Counted from the stretch's first letter, positions 8,933-17,004 are shown. The stretch is DNA of 64,000 bases from Mucilaginibacter limnophilus (GCF_004005815.1 NZ_SACK01000001.1:930001-994000); one strand, 5' to 3'. A program made the numbers and translations. Notes: generated from the sequence alone by a model not told the origin.

Positions 8933-9008
8933 AGTCCATAGTCAATGGTCGATAGTCCATGGCTGAAAATAAGTTTTACTATGGTCCATTGACTATCGAC
9001 TATGGACC
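8933..9008. repeat. Inverted pair of 4 x 7 bp heptamer arrays
   Basis: The left arm (8933-8960) is four contiguous heptamers of form RGTCNAT, such as AGTCCAT and GGTCGAT. A 20-bp spacer follows, then a right arm (8981-9008) of four contiguous heptamers of the complementary form ATNGACY (one with a mismatch). The arms can pair as an imperfect hairpin. It fills the gap between proS and the next gene and may end proS transcription. Confidence 0.9.
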
Positions 9009-9028
9009 ATGCTGAAAGCACCAACTAA

Positions 9029-10168
9029 ATGAAATTCGCAACCAAAGCTATACATGCAGGGCAGGAGCCCGATCCAACAACAGGCGCGGTAATGACGCCG
9101 ATATATCAAACGTCTACCTACTGGCAAAAATCGCCGGGCGATAATAAGGGGTATGAATATTCGCGTGGTACTAACCCAACCCGTAAGGCATTGGAAGATT
9201 GCCTTGCGGCTTTAGAAAACGCCAGGTTTGGCTTGGCCTTTTCGAGCGGTATGGGTGCAACTGATGCCGTGATGAAGCTGCTAAAACCAGGCGATGAAGT
9301 TATTACAGGCGACGACCTGTACGGTGGTTCATATCGTATCTTCACTAAGATATTTGCTAACTACGGTATAAAATTTCACTTTATAAGCTTTAACGATCCG
9401 GAGAATATCCGCAACTACGTTAACGAAAATACTAAGCTGATTTGGGTTGAAACGCCAACCAACCCCATGATGCAAATTGTGGATATAGAAGCGGTAAGCA
9501 AAATCGCAAAAGACGTAAAAGCTACATTGGTAGTTGATAATACCTTTGCTTCGCCATACCTGCAAAATCCGATTGATTTAGGAGCCAATATCGTAATGCA
9601 TTCAGTTACCAAATATATTGGCGGCCATAGTGATGTGGTAATGGGAGCGCTGGTAATGAATGATGAAGAGCTTTACAAACGATTATGGTTTATTTACAAT
9701 GCCTGCGGCGCTACTCCGGGTCCGCAGGATAGCTTTTTGGTGTTGCGTGGTATAAAAACCCTGCATTTGCGCATGAAAGCGCATTGCGAAAATGGACGTA
9801 AAATTGCCGAATACCTGAAAAATCATCCGAAGATAGATAAAGTGTACTGGCCGGGCTTTGAAGATTCGCCGGGTTATGCGGTTGCCAAAAAACAAATGCG
9901 CGATTTTGGTGGTATGATATCAATTACCCTGAAAGACGCTTCGCTTGAAGATACTTTTAAAGTAGCATCGTCATTCAAAGTATTCTCACTGGCGGAATCA
10001 TTGGGCGGTGTTGAATCGCTTGTTAACCACCCGCCAACCATGACCCATGGCTCGATACCAAAGGAAGTCCGCGAAAAGGTAGGCGTTACCGACAATTTAT
10101 TGCGCCTTAGCGTAGGGGTAGAGGATATTGACGATTTACTGGAAGATTTGGAGCAAGCGTTAGCTTAA
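9029..10168 (+). CDS. Cystathionine gamma-synthase / trans-sulfuration PLP enzyme
   Basis: This is a Cys/Met-metabolism PLP-dependent enzyme. The Schiff-base lysine is Lys195 in [11 protein letters not shown], and the cofactor-stacking region ([11 protein letters not shown] at about 73) and Asp170 (VVDNTFASP) are in place. YxR at the cofactor phosphate site appears as YSRGTNPTR. The C-terminal [17 protein letters not shown] segment is typical of cystathionine gamma-synthase and gamma-lyase. The two activities cannot be separated safely from sequence alone; synthase (MetB-like) is the usual call for this form in Bacteroidota. The length of 379 is normal. It is flanked by two different palindromic repeats, so it is likely a single-gene unit. 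Confidence 0.9.
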   Translation: MKFATKAIHAGQEPDPTTGAVMTPIYQTSTYWQKSPGDNKGYEYSRGTNPTRKALEDCLAALENARFGLAFSSGMGATDAVMKLLKPGDEVITGDDLYGGSYRIFTKIFANYGIKFHFISFNDPENIRNYVNENTKLIWVETPTNPMMQIVDIEAVSKIAKDVKATLVVDNTFASPYLQNPIDLGANIVMHSVTKYIGGHSDVVMGALVMNDEELYKRLWFIYNACGATPGPQDSFLVLRGIKTLHLRMKAHCENGRKIAEYLKNHPKIDKVYWPGFEDSPGYAVAKKQMRDFGGMISITLKDASLEDTFKVASSFKVFSLAESLGGVESLVNHPPTMTHGSIPKEVREKVGVTDNLLRLSVGVEDIDDLLEDLEQALA

Positions 10169-10187
10169 CAGAACATTATAAATAACG

Positions 10188-10270
10188 CGTCATTGCGAGG
10201 TACGAAGCAATCTCTGAACTTTTCATGTGGATCTGCATGTGTAGAGATTGCTTCGTGCCTCGCAATGACG
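10188..10270. repeat. Long palindromic intergenic repeat (CATTGCGAGG type)
   Basis: Two 28-bp arms (10188-10215 and 10243-10270) differ at one position, which could form a G-U pair. They begin with CGTCATTGCGAGG and contain GAAGCAATCTC. From memory, sequences of this type are dispersed in many bacterial genomes. The arm ends 4 bp before the next start codon. Confidence 0.88.
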
Positions 10271-10274
10271 TTTA

Positions 10275-11048
10275 ATGGGTAAAATGACAGACAATCTCAA
10301 AGCTTTTCTCGACGCCAAGGTAGCCCAATACAACCAACCCAATTTCATTGCTAACGACCCGGTTTGTATCCCGCATATGTTCAGCAAAAAACAGGATATC
10401 GAAATTATGGGTTTTTGGGCTGCTACACTGGCATGGGGACAAAGAGTTACCATCATTAAAAAATGTAAAGAGCTAATAGGATTAATGGATGGCGCACCTT
10501 ACGATTTCATCATTAACCACAAGGAACCCGATCTTAAAAAGCTGCTCAGCTTTAAACACCGCACGTTTAATGATGTAGATACACTGTACTTCATTCATTT
10601 CTTCAGGCAACACTATGAAAAGTTTGAATCTTTAGAAGACGCGTTTATACCCTCGGGTGGCGATTATTCCCCCTTTAGGGGATTAGGGGGCTTTCGCTCG
10701 TATTTTATGTCTTTGCCTGATTTTCCGCAGCGTACAAAAAAGCACGTATCATCACCATCGCAAAACTCCACCTGCAAGCGGCTTAATATGTTTTTACGCT
10801 GGATGGTACGCAAAGACAATAACGGTGTTGACTTTGGTATCTGGAACAAAATTAAACCTGCTGACCTAATTATGCCGTGTGACCTGCATGTGGATAGGGT
10901 AGCACGTAAACTCACCCTTATTCAGCGTAAACAAACCGATTGGCAAACCGCTGTTGAACTAACTGATAATCTACGCCAATTCGATCCTGCCGATCCGGTT
11001 AAGTATGATTTTGCCTTATTCGGACTTGGGATAGAGGAAAAGTTTTAG
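10275..11048 (+). CDS. TIGR02757 family protein
   Basis: This conserved Bacteroidota protein of unknown function has the family hallmarks: NDPVCIPHMFSKKQDIEIMGFWAATLAWGQR near residues 25-55, HVSSPSQNSTCKRLNMFLRWMVRKDN in the middle, and the ending DPVKYDFALFGLG. Its helical pattern resembles helix-hairpin-helix DNA glycosylase-like folds, but no catalytic role is established. A second ATG at 10284 is an alternative start. Codons 132-143 (10668-10701) read through a G/C-run sequence that looks like a dispersed repeat, inserted without loss of frame. The gene begins directly after a long palindrome. Confidence 0.85.
   Translation: MGKMTDNLKAFLDAKVAQYNQPNFIANDPVCIPHMFSKKQDIEIMGFWAATLAWGQRVTIIKKCKELIGLMDGAPYDFIINHKEPDLKKLLSFKHRTFNDVDTLYFIHFFRQHYEKFESLEDAFIPSGGDYSPFRGLGGFRSYFMSLPDFPQRTKKHVSSPSQNSTCKRLNMFLRWMVRKDNNGVDFGIWNKIKPADLIMPCDLHVDRVARKLTLIQRKQTDWQTAVELTDNLRQFDPADPVKYDFALFGLGIEEKF
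10668..10701. repeat. G/C-run repeat-like segment inside a coding region
   Basis: The stretch contains CCCCCTTTAGGGG followed by a second G run and stands out from the flanking codon use. It resembles short dispersed repeats I recall from Bacteroidota intergenic DNA. It encodes the SPFRGLGGFR part of the TIGR02757 protein. Confidence 0.4.
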
Positions 11049-11202
11049 CCAATTGATCAAACGAATGTTTATTAATTATGTATTAACAAGTTAACACAAA
11101 CTAAGCGTGTAAACTTATCTCATAAAAAATATCAACATCTATTGTTTATATCAATAATAATCAACTATATTTACAAAATAATACCAATTGTAAACCTATA
11201 TA

Positions 11203-11234
11203 AGGCACATCAGTAACCAGGTGTGCTTTTATTT
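11203..11234 (+). terminator. Rho-independent terminator after the TIGR02757 gene
   Basis: The stem GCACATC/GGTGTGC (one G-U pair) is followed by TTTTATTT, 155 bp past the stop codon. The 11049-11376 gap otherwise holds AT-rich DNA and a LacI-like palindrome; I see no small gene in it. Confidence 0.6.
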
Positions 11235-11245
11235 GAACTACTTGC

Positions 11246-11256
11246 TAAAACGTTTT
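11246..11256. promoter_or_regulatory. LacI-family-like operator 1 of the propeller lipoprotein cluster
   Basis: TAAAACGTTTT contains the perfect palindrome AAAACGTTTT with a central CG step, the classic form of LacI-family operators. It lies 121 bp before the first lipoprotein gene. The same core recurs at 14299 before the third paralogue. Confidence 0.5.
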
Positions 11257-11376
11257 CAAATACGCTGTATATCATGGTGTAATTGCCCTTTTTTGCTCGA
11301 TTTTTATTGCTAAAATGTTTTATTGATTTAATGATTTTGCAACTAACCATTCTAAAATAAACCAATATTATTAATT

Positions 11377-12513
11377 ATGAAAAAACAATTATTGCTATGC
11401 GCGGCATCAGCAGCGTTATTGCTAACACAAAGCTGCCAGAAAAACGAAGCGCTTAAATCAGCAGGAAAAGACCTCGACTCAAAAAAGAAAACAAATGCTG
11501 TTGCGTATCAAGACAACACTGTAACTAATTTCTTTAAACGCACATCAGGCGCCCAGGCATTTGACGGCGCCTTTTCCATCCGTATGCAAGACGGGCGCGA
11601 CGTATGGCTGAATAACGACACCTTTTACAATCAGCTTAATACTTCAAACAACACTCTTCCTTGCATCTTTAATAATCATAACACCACGTTGTTGCAGCCT
11701 GCCAGCCATAGCTGGGCGCCTGCAAATACCTCAACACTTACCTATTTAGGGAACCCTACCTTATTTCAAACGTTAAGCTCAAGTACCTGGTTTTGGACTA
11801 CCACCGGTGTTGAAATTGGCGGCGCGGCTTATGTTTATTGTAATGAAATAACCGCATCCTCAGGCGGTTTAGGTTTTGCACATGTAGGTCAGATACTTGG
11901 CCGTTTAAACCTGTCAACCAACGCCGTAACATATACTTCACTGCCTGCTTTAAACGGTATAAATTTCGGTGTAGGTATGATTAAAGGTATTGATGGTTAT
12001 GTTTATGTGTATGGCTATAAACCGCAAGGCGCACCAAGTGTAGCGGTTAATATTTATAATGCACGTTTTCCAACAAGCAATCCGGGCTCATGGACATTCT
12101 GGAACGGTTCATCATATGTAAGTTCAGCTACATCTGCGGCAGTGATAGGCACCGCACCATCAAGTGGTGTATTTGTATCATATGTGAATAACAAAGTAGT
12201 AATGGTTACCACACAGTTCAATTTGCAATGTGACCAAGGTACTGCCATTTATGGTTGCAAAAGCACAAGCTTAACAGGTCCGTTCTCGGCACAGCAGGTT
12301 ATTTATAATATACCGGATGTTAAACAAGGCCACACCCCATTCTTCTATACACCGGTTATTCATCCGCAATTCTCGGCTAATAACGAATTTTTAATGACCT
12401 ATTGCATCAATACCTATAAACCATGTGTACCTGAATGCGTGAATGGACAATTTGATCCGGACAGCTATCGCCCGAGAGGAGTAAGGGTGCCATATTCGGT
12501 ATTAGGCTTATAA
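11377..12513 (+). CDS. Propeller-like secreted lipoprotein, paralogue 1 (no lectin domain)
   Basis: The lipoprotein signal peptide ends LTQSC (Cys20). After a short linker, one domain fills the rest: it begins NTVTNFFKR, contains GVEIGGAAYVYC, ARFPTSNPGSWTFWNGSS and SLTGPFSAQQVIY, and ends RGVRVPYSVLGL. The SxTGPF element and the repeated beta segments recall five-bladed propellers of the GH43/DUF4185/DUF5005 type, so carbohydrate binding or cleavage is possible, but I cannot point to catalytic residues. Paralogues 2 and 3 share this domain and a near-identical signal peptide. It lacks their beta-trefoil. It is probably co-transcribed with paralogue 2 (43 bp gap). Confidence 0.8.
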   Translation: MKKQLLLCAASAALLLTQSCQKNEALKSAGKDLDSKKKTNAVAYQDNTVTNFFKRTSGAQAFDGAFSIRMQDGRDVWLNNDTFYNQLNTSNNTLPCIFNNHNTTLLQPASHSWAPANTSTLTYLGNPTLFQTLSSSTWFWTTTGVEIGGAAYVYCNEITASSGGLGFAHVGQILGRLNLSTNAVTYTSLPALNGINFGVGMIKGIDGYVYVYGYKPQGAPSVAVNIYNARFPTSNPGSWTFWNGSSYVSSATSAAVIGTAPSSGVFVSYVNNKVVMVTTQFNLQCDQGTAIYGCKSTSLTGPFSAQQVIYNIPDVKQGHTPFFYTPVIHPQFSANNEFLMTYCINTYKPCVPECVNGQFDPDSYRPRGVRVPYSVLGL

Positions 12514-12556
12514 TCGGCAGGCAACTAACCAACACTACATAAACCAATTAGTAATT

Positions 12557-14206
12557 ATGAAAAAACAATTATCGCTATTGGCAGTCGCTGCTGCCTTAGT
12601 AGTTGTGCAAGGTTGTAAAAAAACCGAAAGTACACAATCATCTGATAACCAATTAAATTCTAACAAACGGGTTAACGGTCCTGTAAGCGATTATGCCGAG
12701 TACAAAATATCTTGTGTAACCGGCGGCAAATTTATTGAAGTAAACGGCAACCCGGGTGCTAACCAAAAATATCAGGATTTGCAAACGCTCGGGCAATGGC
12801 AGGCAACCGGCGACGATGAGAAAGATGGATGGCAGCGCTGGTACACAGTGTATGCTACTACAGTAAGCGGCGTGAAATATTACTGGCTGCGCAATTCATT
12901 CAGCGGTAAAGTAATGGAGTCGCCTAACAACACATCAGGTTCACAGTTGCGTCAGGCTCGTACACCGTTTTTAGGATATCCTGATGCTCAAATGTGGCGC
13001 ATAACTGAAATTGGCACAACAGGGCAGTACAACATTATTAATAAAGGTAACGGCCTTTATGTTGCTAATGCAGGCGGCTCAACCACCAACGGTACGGCTA
13101 TTATCCAGGAAACATCCAACGGTAACAACCGTCAAAAGTGGGTATTCACGGCGCGGACTGCCAGCACTTACAGGGATGATAATGTTGTTCGGTTTTTCGA
13201 GCGTAACGGCACTTCACAGGGCTCAGTTGCATTTGACGAGGGCACCAGTATTCCGCTTACCTGGAGTAGCAACAACGGCAAAATACTGTGGGTAACTCAG
13301 GACGCCTTCGATGGATCGGCATTACAGTCGAACGGCATGTTTGTATGCGGTGGATTTTTCCAATATGGAAATTCAATGTTCCTGCAGAACAATATTTATG
13401 ACTGGAGCCCAAGCGGTGCTGCCAACATAACCCGTGGTGGTAACAGGCGTATTGTTGATATTCAATCGGGCGATAGCTTTGCATGGCCTGGTCCAGGTAT
13501 CGAGATCGGTCAGCACGTGTATGTACAGGTAGGAGAAGGTAATGGTCTTACACTAAACAGGCAATCACTTTGGGATTTGACCGAAAGCACCAGCACAGCT
13601 TGGACAGGAGTGCGAACTACGCCTGCAGGCATGAGCAATCAAACCAATATCAGCTATGCCTGTGGTATGGTAAAACGGCCTGATAACTACGTGTATGTAT
13701 TTGGCGCGATGGGTACAGGCTTTGGTTATACATCAAACATCCACGTAGCACGTTTCCCGACAAGCAACCCGCAATTATGGACGTTCTGGAACGGTTCAAG
13801 CTGGACAAGCACACCAACAACCGGCGACCCCGCCCGCGTTAGCGATGCATTGGGCAGCAGTTACGTAGCGTTTGTGAACAATAAATATGTGTTGATGACT
13901 ATGGATCAGGGCTTTAATTGTGATGCAAGCAGAAACATTTACATATCTACATCAAGCAGCCCTACCGGTCCGTTCACGGCACGTACAAAAGTTTATACCA
14001 TACAGGAAAATCTTAACGGCAATTATGCACGCTATTATACCGCGGTAATTCACCCTGAGCATGATAATGGAAAAAATGAACTCTTGCTTACTTACTGCCT
14101 AAACTATGATGCCTGCGGACAGGGATCATGCAGCGGTTCGTACCTCGATCCGTATTTCTATCGTGTTAAAGGTATTCGGGTACCTTATTCAAAAATAGGT
14201 TTGTGA
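12557..14206 (+). CDS. Beta-trefoil plus propeller-like lipoprotein, paralogue 2
   Basis: The lipobox VVQGC gives Cys20. Residues about 45-205 form a ricin-type beta-trefoil-like domain, with Gln-x-Trp-type elements QRWYTV, QMWRITEIG and QKWVFTA and internal repeats of N-G-LYVANAG form. The rest (from DDNVVRFFERNG) is the domain shared with paralogue 1, including FPTSNPQLWTFWNGSSW, SSPTGPFTA, HPEHDNGKNELLLTYCLNY and the ending IRVPYSKIGL. A lectin fused to a propeller suggests binding or processing of a surface or environmental glycan. No SusC/SusD pair or other carbohydrate gene is nearby. A hairpin follows the stop. Confidence 0.8.
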   Translation: MKKQLSLLAVAAALVVVQGCKKTESTQSSDNQLNSNKRVNGPVSDYAEYKISCVTGGKFIEVNGNPGANQKYQDLQTLGQWQATGDDEKDGWQRWYTVYATTVSGVKYYWLRNSFSGKVMESPNNTSGSQLRQARTPFLGYPDAQMWRITEIGTTGQYNIINKGNGLYVANAGGSTTNGTAIIQETSNGNNRQKWVFTARTASTYRDDNVVRFFERNGTSQGSVAFDEGTSIPLTWSSNNGKILWVTQDAFDGSALQSNGMFVCGGFFQYGNSMFLQNNIYDWSPSGAANITRGGNRRIVDIQSGDSFAWPGPGIEIGQHVYVQVGEGNGLTLNRQSLWDLTESTSTAWTGVRTTPAGMSNQTNISYACGMVKRPDNYVYVFGAMGTGFGYTSNIHVARFPTSNPQLWTFWNGSSWTSTPTTGDPARVSDALGSSYVAFVNNKYVLMTMDQGFNCDASRNIYISTSSSPTGPFTARTKVYTIQENLNGNYARYYTAVIHPEHDNGKNELLLTYCLNYDACGQGSCSGSYLDPYFYRVKGIRVPYSKIGL

Positions 14207-14244
14207 AAATTTAAAGGCAATTTTAGGTTAGTTTTGCCTCGATA

Positions 14245-14272
14245 CATCCCAACAGCTAAAACTGTTGGGATG
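14245..14272 (+). terminator. Hairpin after paralogue 2
   Basis: A perfect 11-bp stem CATCCCAACAG with its complement and a 6-nt loop lies 38 bp past the stop. The following T tract is weak (TTGCTTTA), so it may terminate inefficiently. Confidence 0.6.
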
Positions 14273-14298
14273 TTGCTTTACAATGATTTGTAAATTAC

Positions 14299-14310
14299 TA
14301 AAACGTTTTA
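14299..14310. promoter_or_regulatory. LacI-family-like operator 2, before paralogue 3
   Basis: TAAAACGTTTTA is a perfect 12-bp palindrome 40 bp before the ATG of paralogue 3. It shares AAAACGTTTT with the site before paralogue 1. Confidence 0.55.
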
Positions 14311-14350
14311 TATGTTTACAGCGACAACCAATTGTTACCAAAAATTAAGC

Positions 14351-15967
14351 ATGAAAAAAAAATTACTGTCGGGCGCCGTAGCGTTATTGCTGTTAACTCA
14401 AGCATGCCGTAAAACGGAAGTAGCCGAAAAAAACACTCAACTGCCGGTTACAACAATCGAAAACTCTTCGGGGTTAAGGTTAAACGCAGTAGGCGATTAT
14501 GGAACTTATCAAGTTATAGGAGCTGAAAACGGGAAAAGTGCACGTATCCAAAACTTTTCAATTGCAAACGGAGGTATGGTGGAACTTGCTAACTATGATA
14601 ATGCAGCGCATAGCAAATGGCGTATTACATATACAGGTAATAATTACTATAAAATAATGAACCTTGGTAGCGGTAAAATGCTTGAGTCGCATTTGTTTAA
14701 TGGTCAGTATTTACTTGTTCAGGTTTCTTCACGTGATATTGATGAGCAACTTTGGGGGCTTACGGAAGTAGGCAACAAACAATACATAGCAGTTAACAAA
14801 GCCAGCCGTTTAGCAGCAACACTTGATGCAAACGGCAAAATTAAACTTGAAGCGTATTCGGGAAAAGCGAGTCAGAAATTTGGATACAATGAATTGCAGA
14901 ATACTGCTTACCGTGACGATGATGTTGTAAATTTTTTCCATCGCAGATTACCTTCACAAGGCTCGGTGGCATTTGACCAGGGTAGCAGTATTCCGCTTAC
15001 ATGGGGCGCAAATGCCGGAAAAGTACTTTGGATAGCAGAAGACTCTTTTGACGGATCACGTTTGGTTAGCGCAACTAATGCAAACTTACAATGCGGTTTT
15101 TTTCAATACAATAACTCGGTATTGATTCAGCCCTCATTAACTGATTGGAACCCGGATAACACACCAAACATGACCATAGCCAACAGCGCTCAGGGAAGGC
15201 CTCGCCAGGTATTTGACAATCAGCCTGGAACCGACTGGAGCTGGCCCGGCGTAGGTGTTGAAATTGGTGATAAAGTGTATGTGTACAACGGCGAAGGTAA
15301 AGGCTTAGGTATCACTAATCAATCGTTATTTGAGTTAAAGCAAGAGGCCGGTACCCAATGGCAGGTAAAACGTACCACGCCTGCAGGTTTAAGCAACCAA
15401 ACAGATATCGGTTATGCTGTTGGCATGGTAAAGCCAGGCGATGGTTATGTGTATTCATACGGAAGCAAAGGCGTGTTCTTCAATACTTCGAATGTTTATG
15501 TTGCACGTTTCCCTGAAAGTGATCCTCAGGACTGGTCTTTCTGGAACGGTACCGTATGGTCGAAAACCCGCACATCAGATAACAAAGCATCAATTGCTAC
15601 TACTCAGCAAAATGTAAACATCAGTTACCTTAACGGTAAATATATTATGATGGTTATGGATTTAGGATGGTTTTGTGACCCTGAAAAACATAATATTTAT
15701 ATGGCAACCGCTACAAGTCCGCTTGGGCCGTTTACATCCCTTAAATATGTATTTACTATTGAAGACAGATATCGCGGGCATTTAAACCGTTACTATACAC
15801 CAATGATACATCCGGAGTTTAATAATGGTAAAAATGAATTATTGATCACCTATTCGGTTAATTTTAATGAATGTAATACCGGTGATAACTGTAAAGACAA
15901 TCAAATGGAATCAATACAATACCAGGTTAAAGGTGTAAGGGTCCCGTATTCACTGATAGGCTTATAA
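14351..15967 (+). CDS. Beta-trefoil plus propeller-like lipoprotein, paralogue 3
   Basis: The frame is open from 14312, but the ATG at 14351 starts the lipoprotein signal peptide (MKKKLLSG, lipobox LTQAC) that matches its two paralogues, so that start is chosen. A beta-trefoil-like domain follows (about 45-190; HSKWRITYTG, EQLWGLTEVG and QKFGYNEL at the Gln/Lys-x-Trp positions), then the shared propeller-like domain (DDDVVNFFHRRL to RVPYSLIGL). It resembles paralogue 2 more than paralogue 1. It has its own candidate operator and terminator, so it is probably a separate transcript. The function is unknown; glycan binding is inferred. Confidence 0.8.
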   Translation: MKKKLLSGAVALLLLTQACRKTEVAEKNTQLPVTTIENSSGLRLNAVGDYGTYQVIGAENGKSARIQNFSIANGGMVELANYDNAAHSKWRITYTGNNYYKIMNLGSGKMLESHLFNGQYLLVQVSSRDIDEQLWGLTEVGNKQYIAVNKASRLAATLDANGKIKLEAYSGKASQKFGYNELQNTAYRDDDVVNFFHRRLPSQGSVAFDQGSSIPLTWGANAGKVLWIAEDSFDGSRLVSATNANLQCGFFQYNNSVLIQPSLTDWNPDNTPNMTIANSAQGRPRQVFDNQPGTDWSWPGVGVEIGDKVYVYNGEGKGLGITNQSLFELKQEAGTQWQVKRTTPAGLSNQTDIGYAVGMVKPGDGYVYSYGSKGVFFNTSNVYVARFPESDPQDWSFWNGTVWSKTRTSDNKASIATTQQNVNISYLNGKYIMMVMDLGWFCDPEKHNIYMATATSPLGPFTSLKYVFTIEDRYRGHLNRYYTPMIHPEFNNGKNELLITYSVNFNECNTGDNCKDNQMESIQYQVKGVRVPYSLIGL

Positions 15968-15992
15968 TCCTTAATAAATTAAACTATATATC

Positions 15993-16024
15993 AACGGCCG
16001 CTAATTGCGGCCGTTTCTTTTTAA
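15993..16024 (+). terminator. Rho-independent terminator of paralogue 3
   Basis: AACGGCCGC/GCGGCCGTT forms a GC-rich 9-bp stem with a 5-nt loop, followed by TCTTTTT. Confidence 0.85.
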
Positions 16025-16030
16025 ATTATA

Positions 16031-16066
16031 AAATAAAAGCGCCCCTTAACAGAGGCGCTTTTATTT
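16031..16066. terminator. Terminator of the 71-residue gene (minus strand; possibly bidirectional)
   Basis: AAATAAAAGCGCC pairs with GGCGCTTTTATTT across a 10-nt loop. A/T runs flank both sides, so it can act on both strands. Confidence 0.8.
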
Positions 16067-16084
16067 TTTAGGGGTTGGATTTAT

Positions 16085-16300
16085 TTACCAGCCCGAGCCT
16101 TTTTTAGCGGCTCCGTTTTTGATATGCTCTTCAGCTTTTGCTTTACCTAAGATAGCGGCAAGTTTGTTGCCATCTTTGTCTAAACCTGTTGCAATGTATC
16201 GGCCTGCTTTAACGTCAATTACAGGGTCGATGATCGGAACGTTCTTGGTTTTTGTTTTTACAGAATAGGCGGTAATTGCGCCTTCAGATTTTGTTGCCAT
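16085..16300 (-). CDS. Small basic hypothetical protein (71 aa)
   Basis: I do not recognise this protein. It is Lys/Ala-rich, has no signal peptide or membrane segment, and ends in GAAKKGSGW. It reads as a compact soluble domain with alternating hydrophobic residues (VPIIDPVIDVKAGRYIATGLD). The gene is well supported by its surroundings: a good Bacteroidota promoter at 16363-16391, a small hairpin in the leader and a strong terminator after the stop. It is a single-gene unit. Confidence 0.7.
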   Translation of the reverse strand: MATKSEGAITAYSVKTKTKNVPIIDPVIDVKAGRYIATGLDKDGNKLAAILGKAKAEEHIKNGAAKKGSGW

Positions 16301-16334
16301 AATTAGATCTTAAAATTGTTGTTACGAATATGAC

Positions 16335-16349
16335 ATCCCTTCGCGGGAT
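16335..16349 (-). other. Small leader hairpin upstream of the 71-aa gene
   Basis: ATCCC and GGGAT pair across a 5-nt loop reading GCGAA on the minus strand, about 35 nt before the start codon and downstream of the predicted transcription start. Confidence 0.4.
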
Positions 16350-16362
16350 AATTAGTTTAAGG

Positions 16363-16391
16363 CAAACATAAACGATTGTATTTAAAATCAA
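16363..16391 (-). promoter_or_regulatory. Bacteroidota promoter of the 71-aa gene
   Basis: On the minus strand a TTTG box ending in TTG (16391-16389) is followed after 18 nt by TATGTTTG, an exact TAnnTTTG match (16370-16363). The predicted leader is about 55-60 nt. Confidence 0.6.
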
Positions 16392-16485
16392 ATACTATTT
16401 GTAAATAATTGAAGTATAATTTATGCACAAAATGCCCAGTTTTTCACATTTTTTCGGTTTAGCCGGCTTTTCAGTTGTTTATCGC

Positions 16486-16521
16486 CTAAAAAGAAGCCCC
16501 TTATTAGTTACCTAAGGGGCT
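16486..16521 (-). terminator. Terminator of the Pro/Thr-rich gene
   Basis: Reading the minus strand, AGCCCCTTA and TAAGGGGCT form a 9-bp stem followed by TTCTTTTTA. The rest of 16301-16539 is AT-rich and contains no further gene that I can see. Confidence 0.75.
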
Positions 16522-16539
16522 CTGTATATTCCTAAGCAA

Positions 16540-17004
16540 TTATTGCTGAGGGCTTGTAGTTGTCGGACTTGTGGAAGTCGGACTGGTTGTTGTTGGGCTT
16601 GTTGAGTTAGGTGATGAAGGTGGTGTTGTTGGATTAGCCGGTGTTGGCAGTGTTGGGCTTGTTGTACCAGGGGTTGTTCCCGGAGTTGTTGTGTTTGGTG
16701 TTGTAGTTGGGTTTGTTGTGCCCGGGGTTATACCTGGTGTGGTTGTTGGTGCTGTTGGGTTGGCGGGAGTTACCGGATTTGTATTCGGGCTTGGATTTGG
16801 ATTTGCCGGATTTACAGTACCCGGTGTTGTTGTATTAGATGGCGATGTTTTTGGCCTTACTTGTTTACCTTTAGTTGGAACCGTGTCGGCTGCCATAGTT
16901 TTCACATCAAATTTGTTTGTTTGAAGATTATTCTCCGTCGCTTTTGCATAGCCAAATGCGCATACTGCACTTACAGCTATTGCTATTACACTTACCTTTT
17001 TCAT
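16540..17004 (-). CDS. Secreted Pro/Thr-rich low-complexity protein (154 aa)
   Basis: A signal peptide (about residues 1-22) is followed by a short linker and about 110 residues made almost only of Pro, Thr, Ser, Asn and Gly, with recurring TTPGTTPG, PTTT and SPTTTSP units. It is probably a disordered wall- or surface-associated stalk. There is no Cys at the cleavage site, so it is not a lipoprotein. The repetitive DNA could change length by slippage. The function is unknown; terminator and gene boundaries support a real gene. Confidence 0.6.
   Translation of the reverse strand: MKKVSVIAIAVSAVCAFGYAKATENNLQTNKFDVKTMAADTVPTKGKQVRPKTSPSNTTTPGTVNPANPNPSPNTNPVTPANPTAPTTTPGITPGTTNPTTTPNTTTPGTTPGTTSPTLPTPANPTTPPSSPNSTSPTTTSPTSTSPTTTSPQQ

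Noticed and set aside
8933..9008. CRISPR-like array
   Set aside because: Units are 7 bp, contiguous and in opposite orientations, without spacers or Cas genes.
8928..9028. SAM or other riboswitch before the gamma-synthase gene
   Set aside because: The gap is fully explained by the heptamer element and shows no riboswitch core.
16571..16924. 117-codon Val/Gly-rich frame antisense to the Pro/Thr-rich gene
   Set aside because: It is the reverse reading of a simple repeat (Pro/Thr codons give Val/Gly), not an independent gene.
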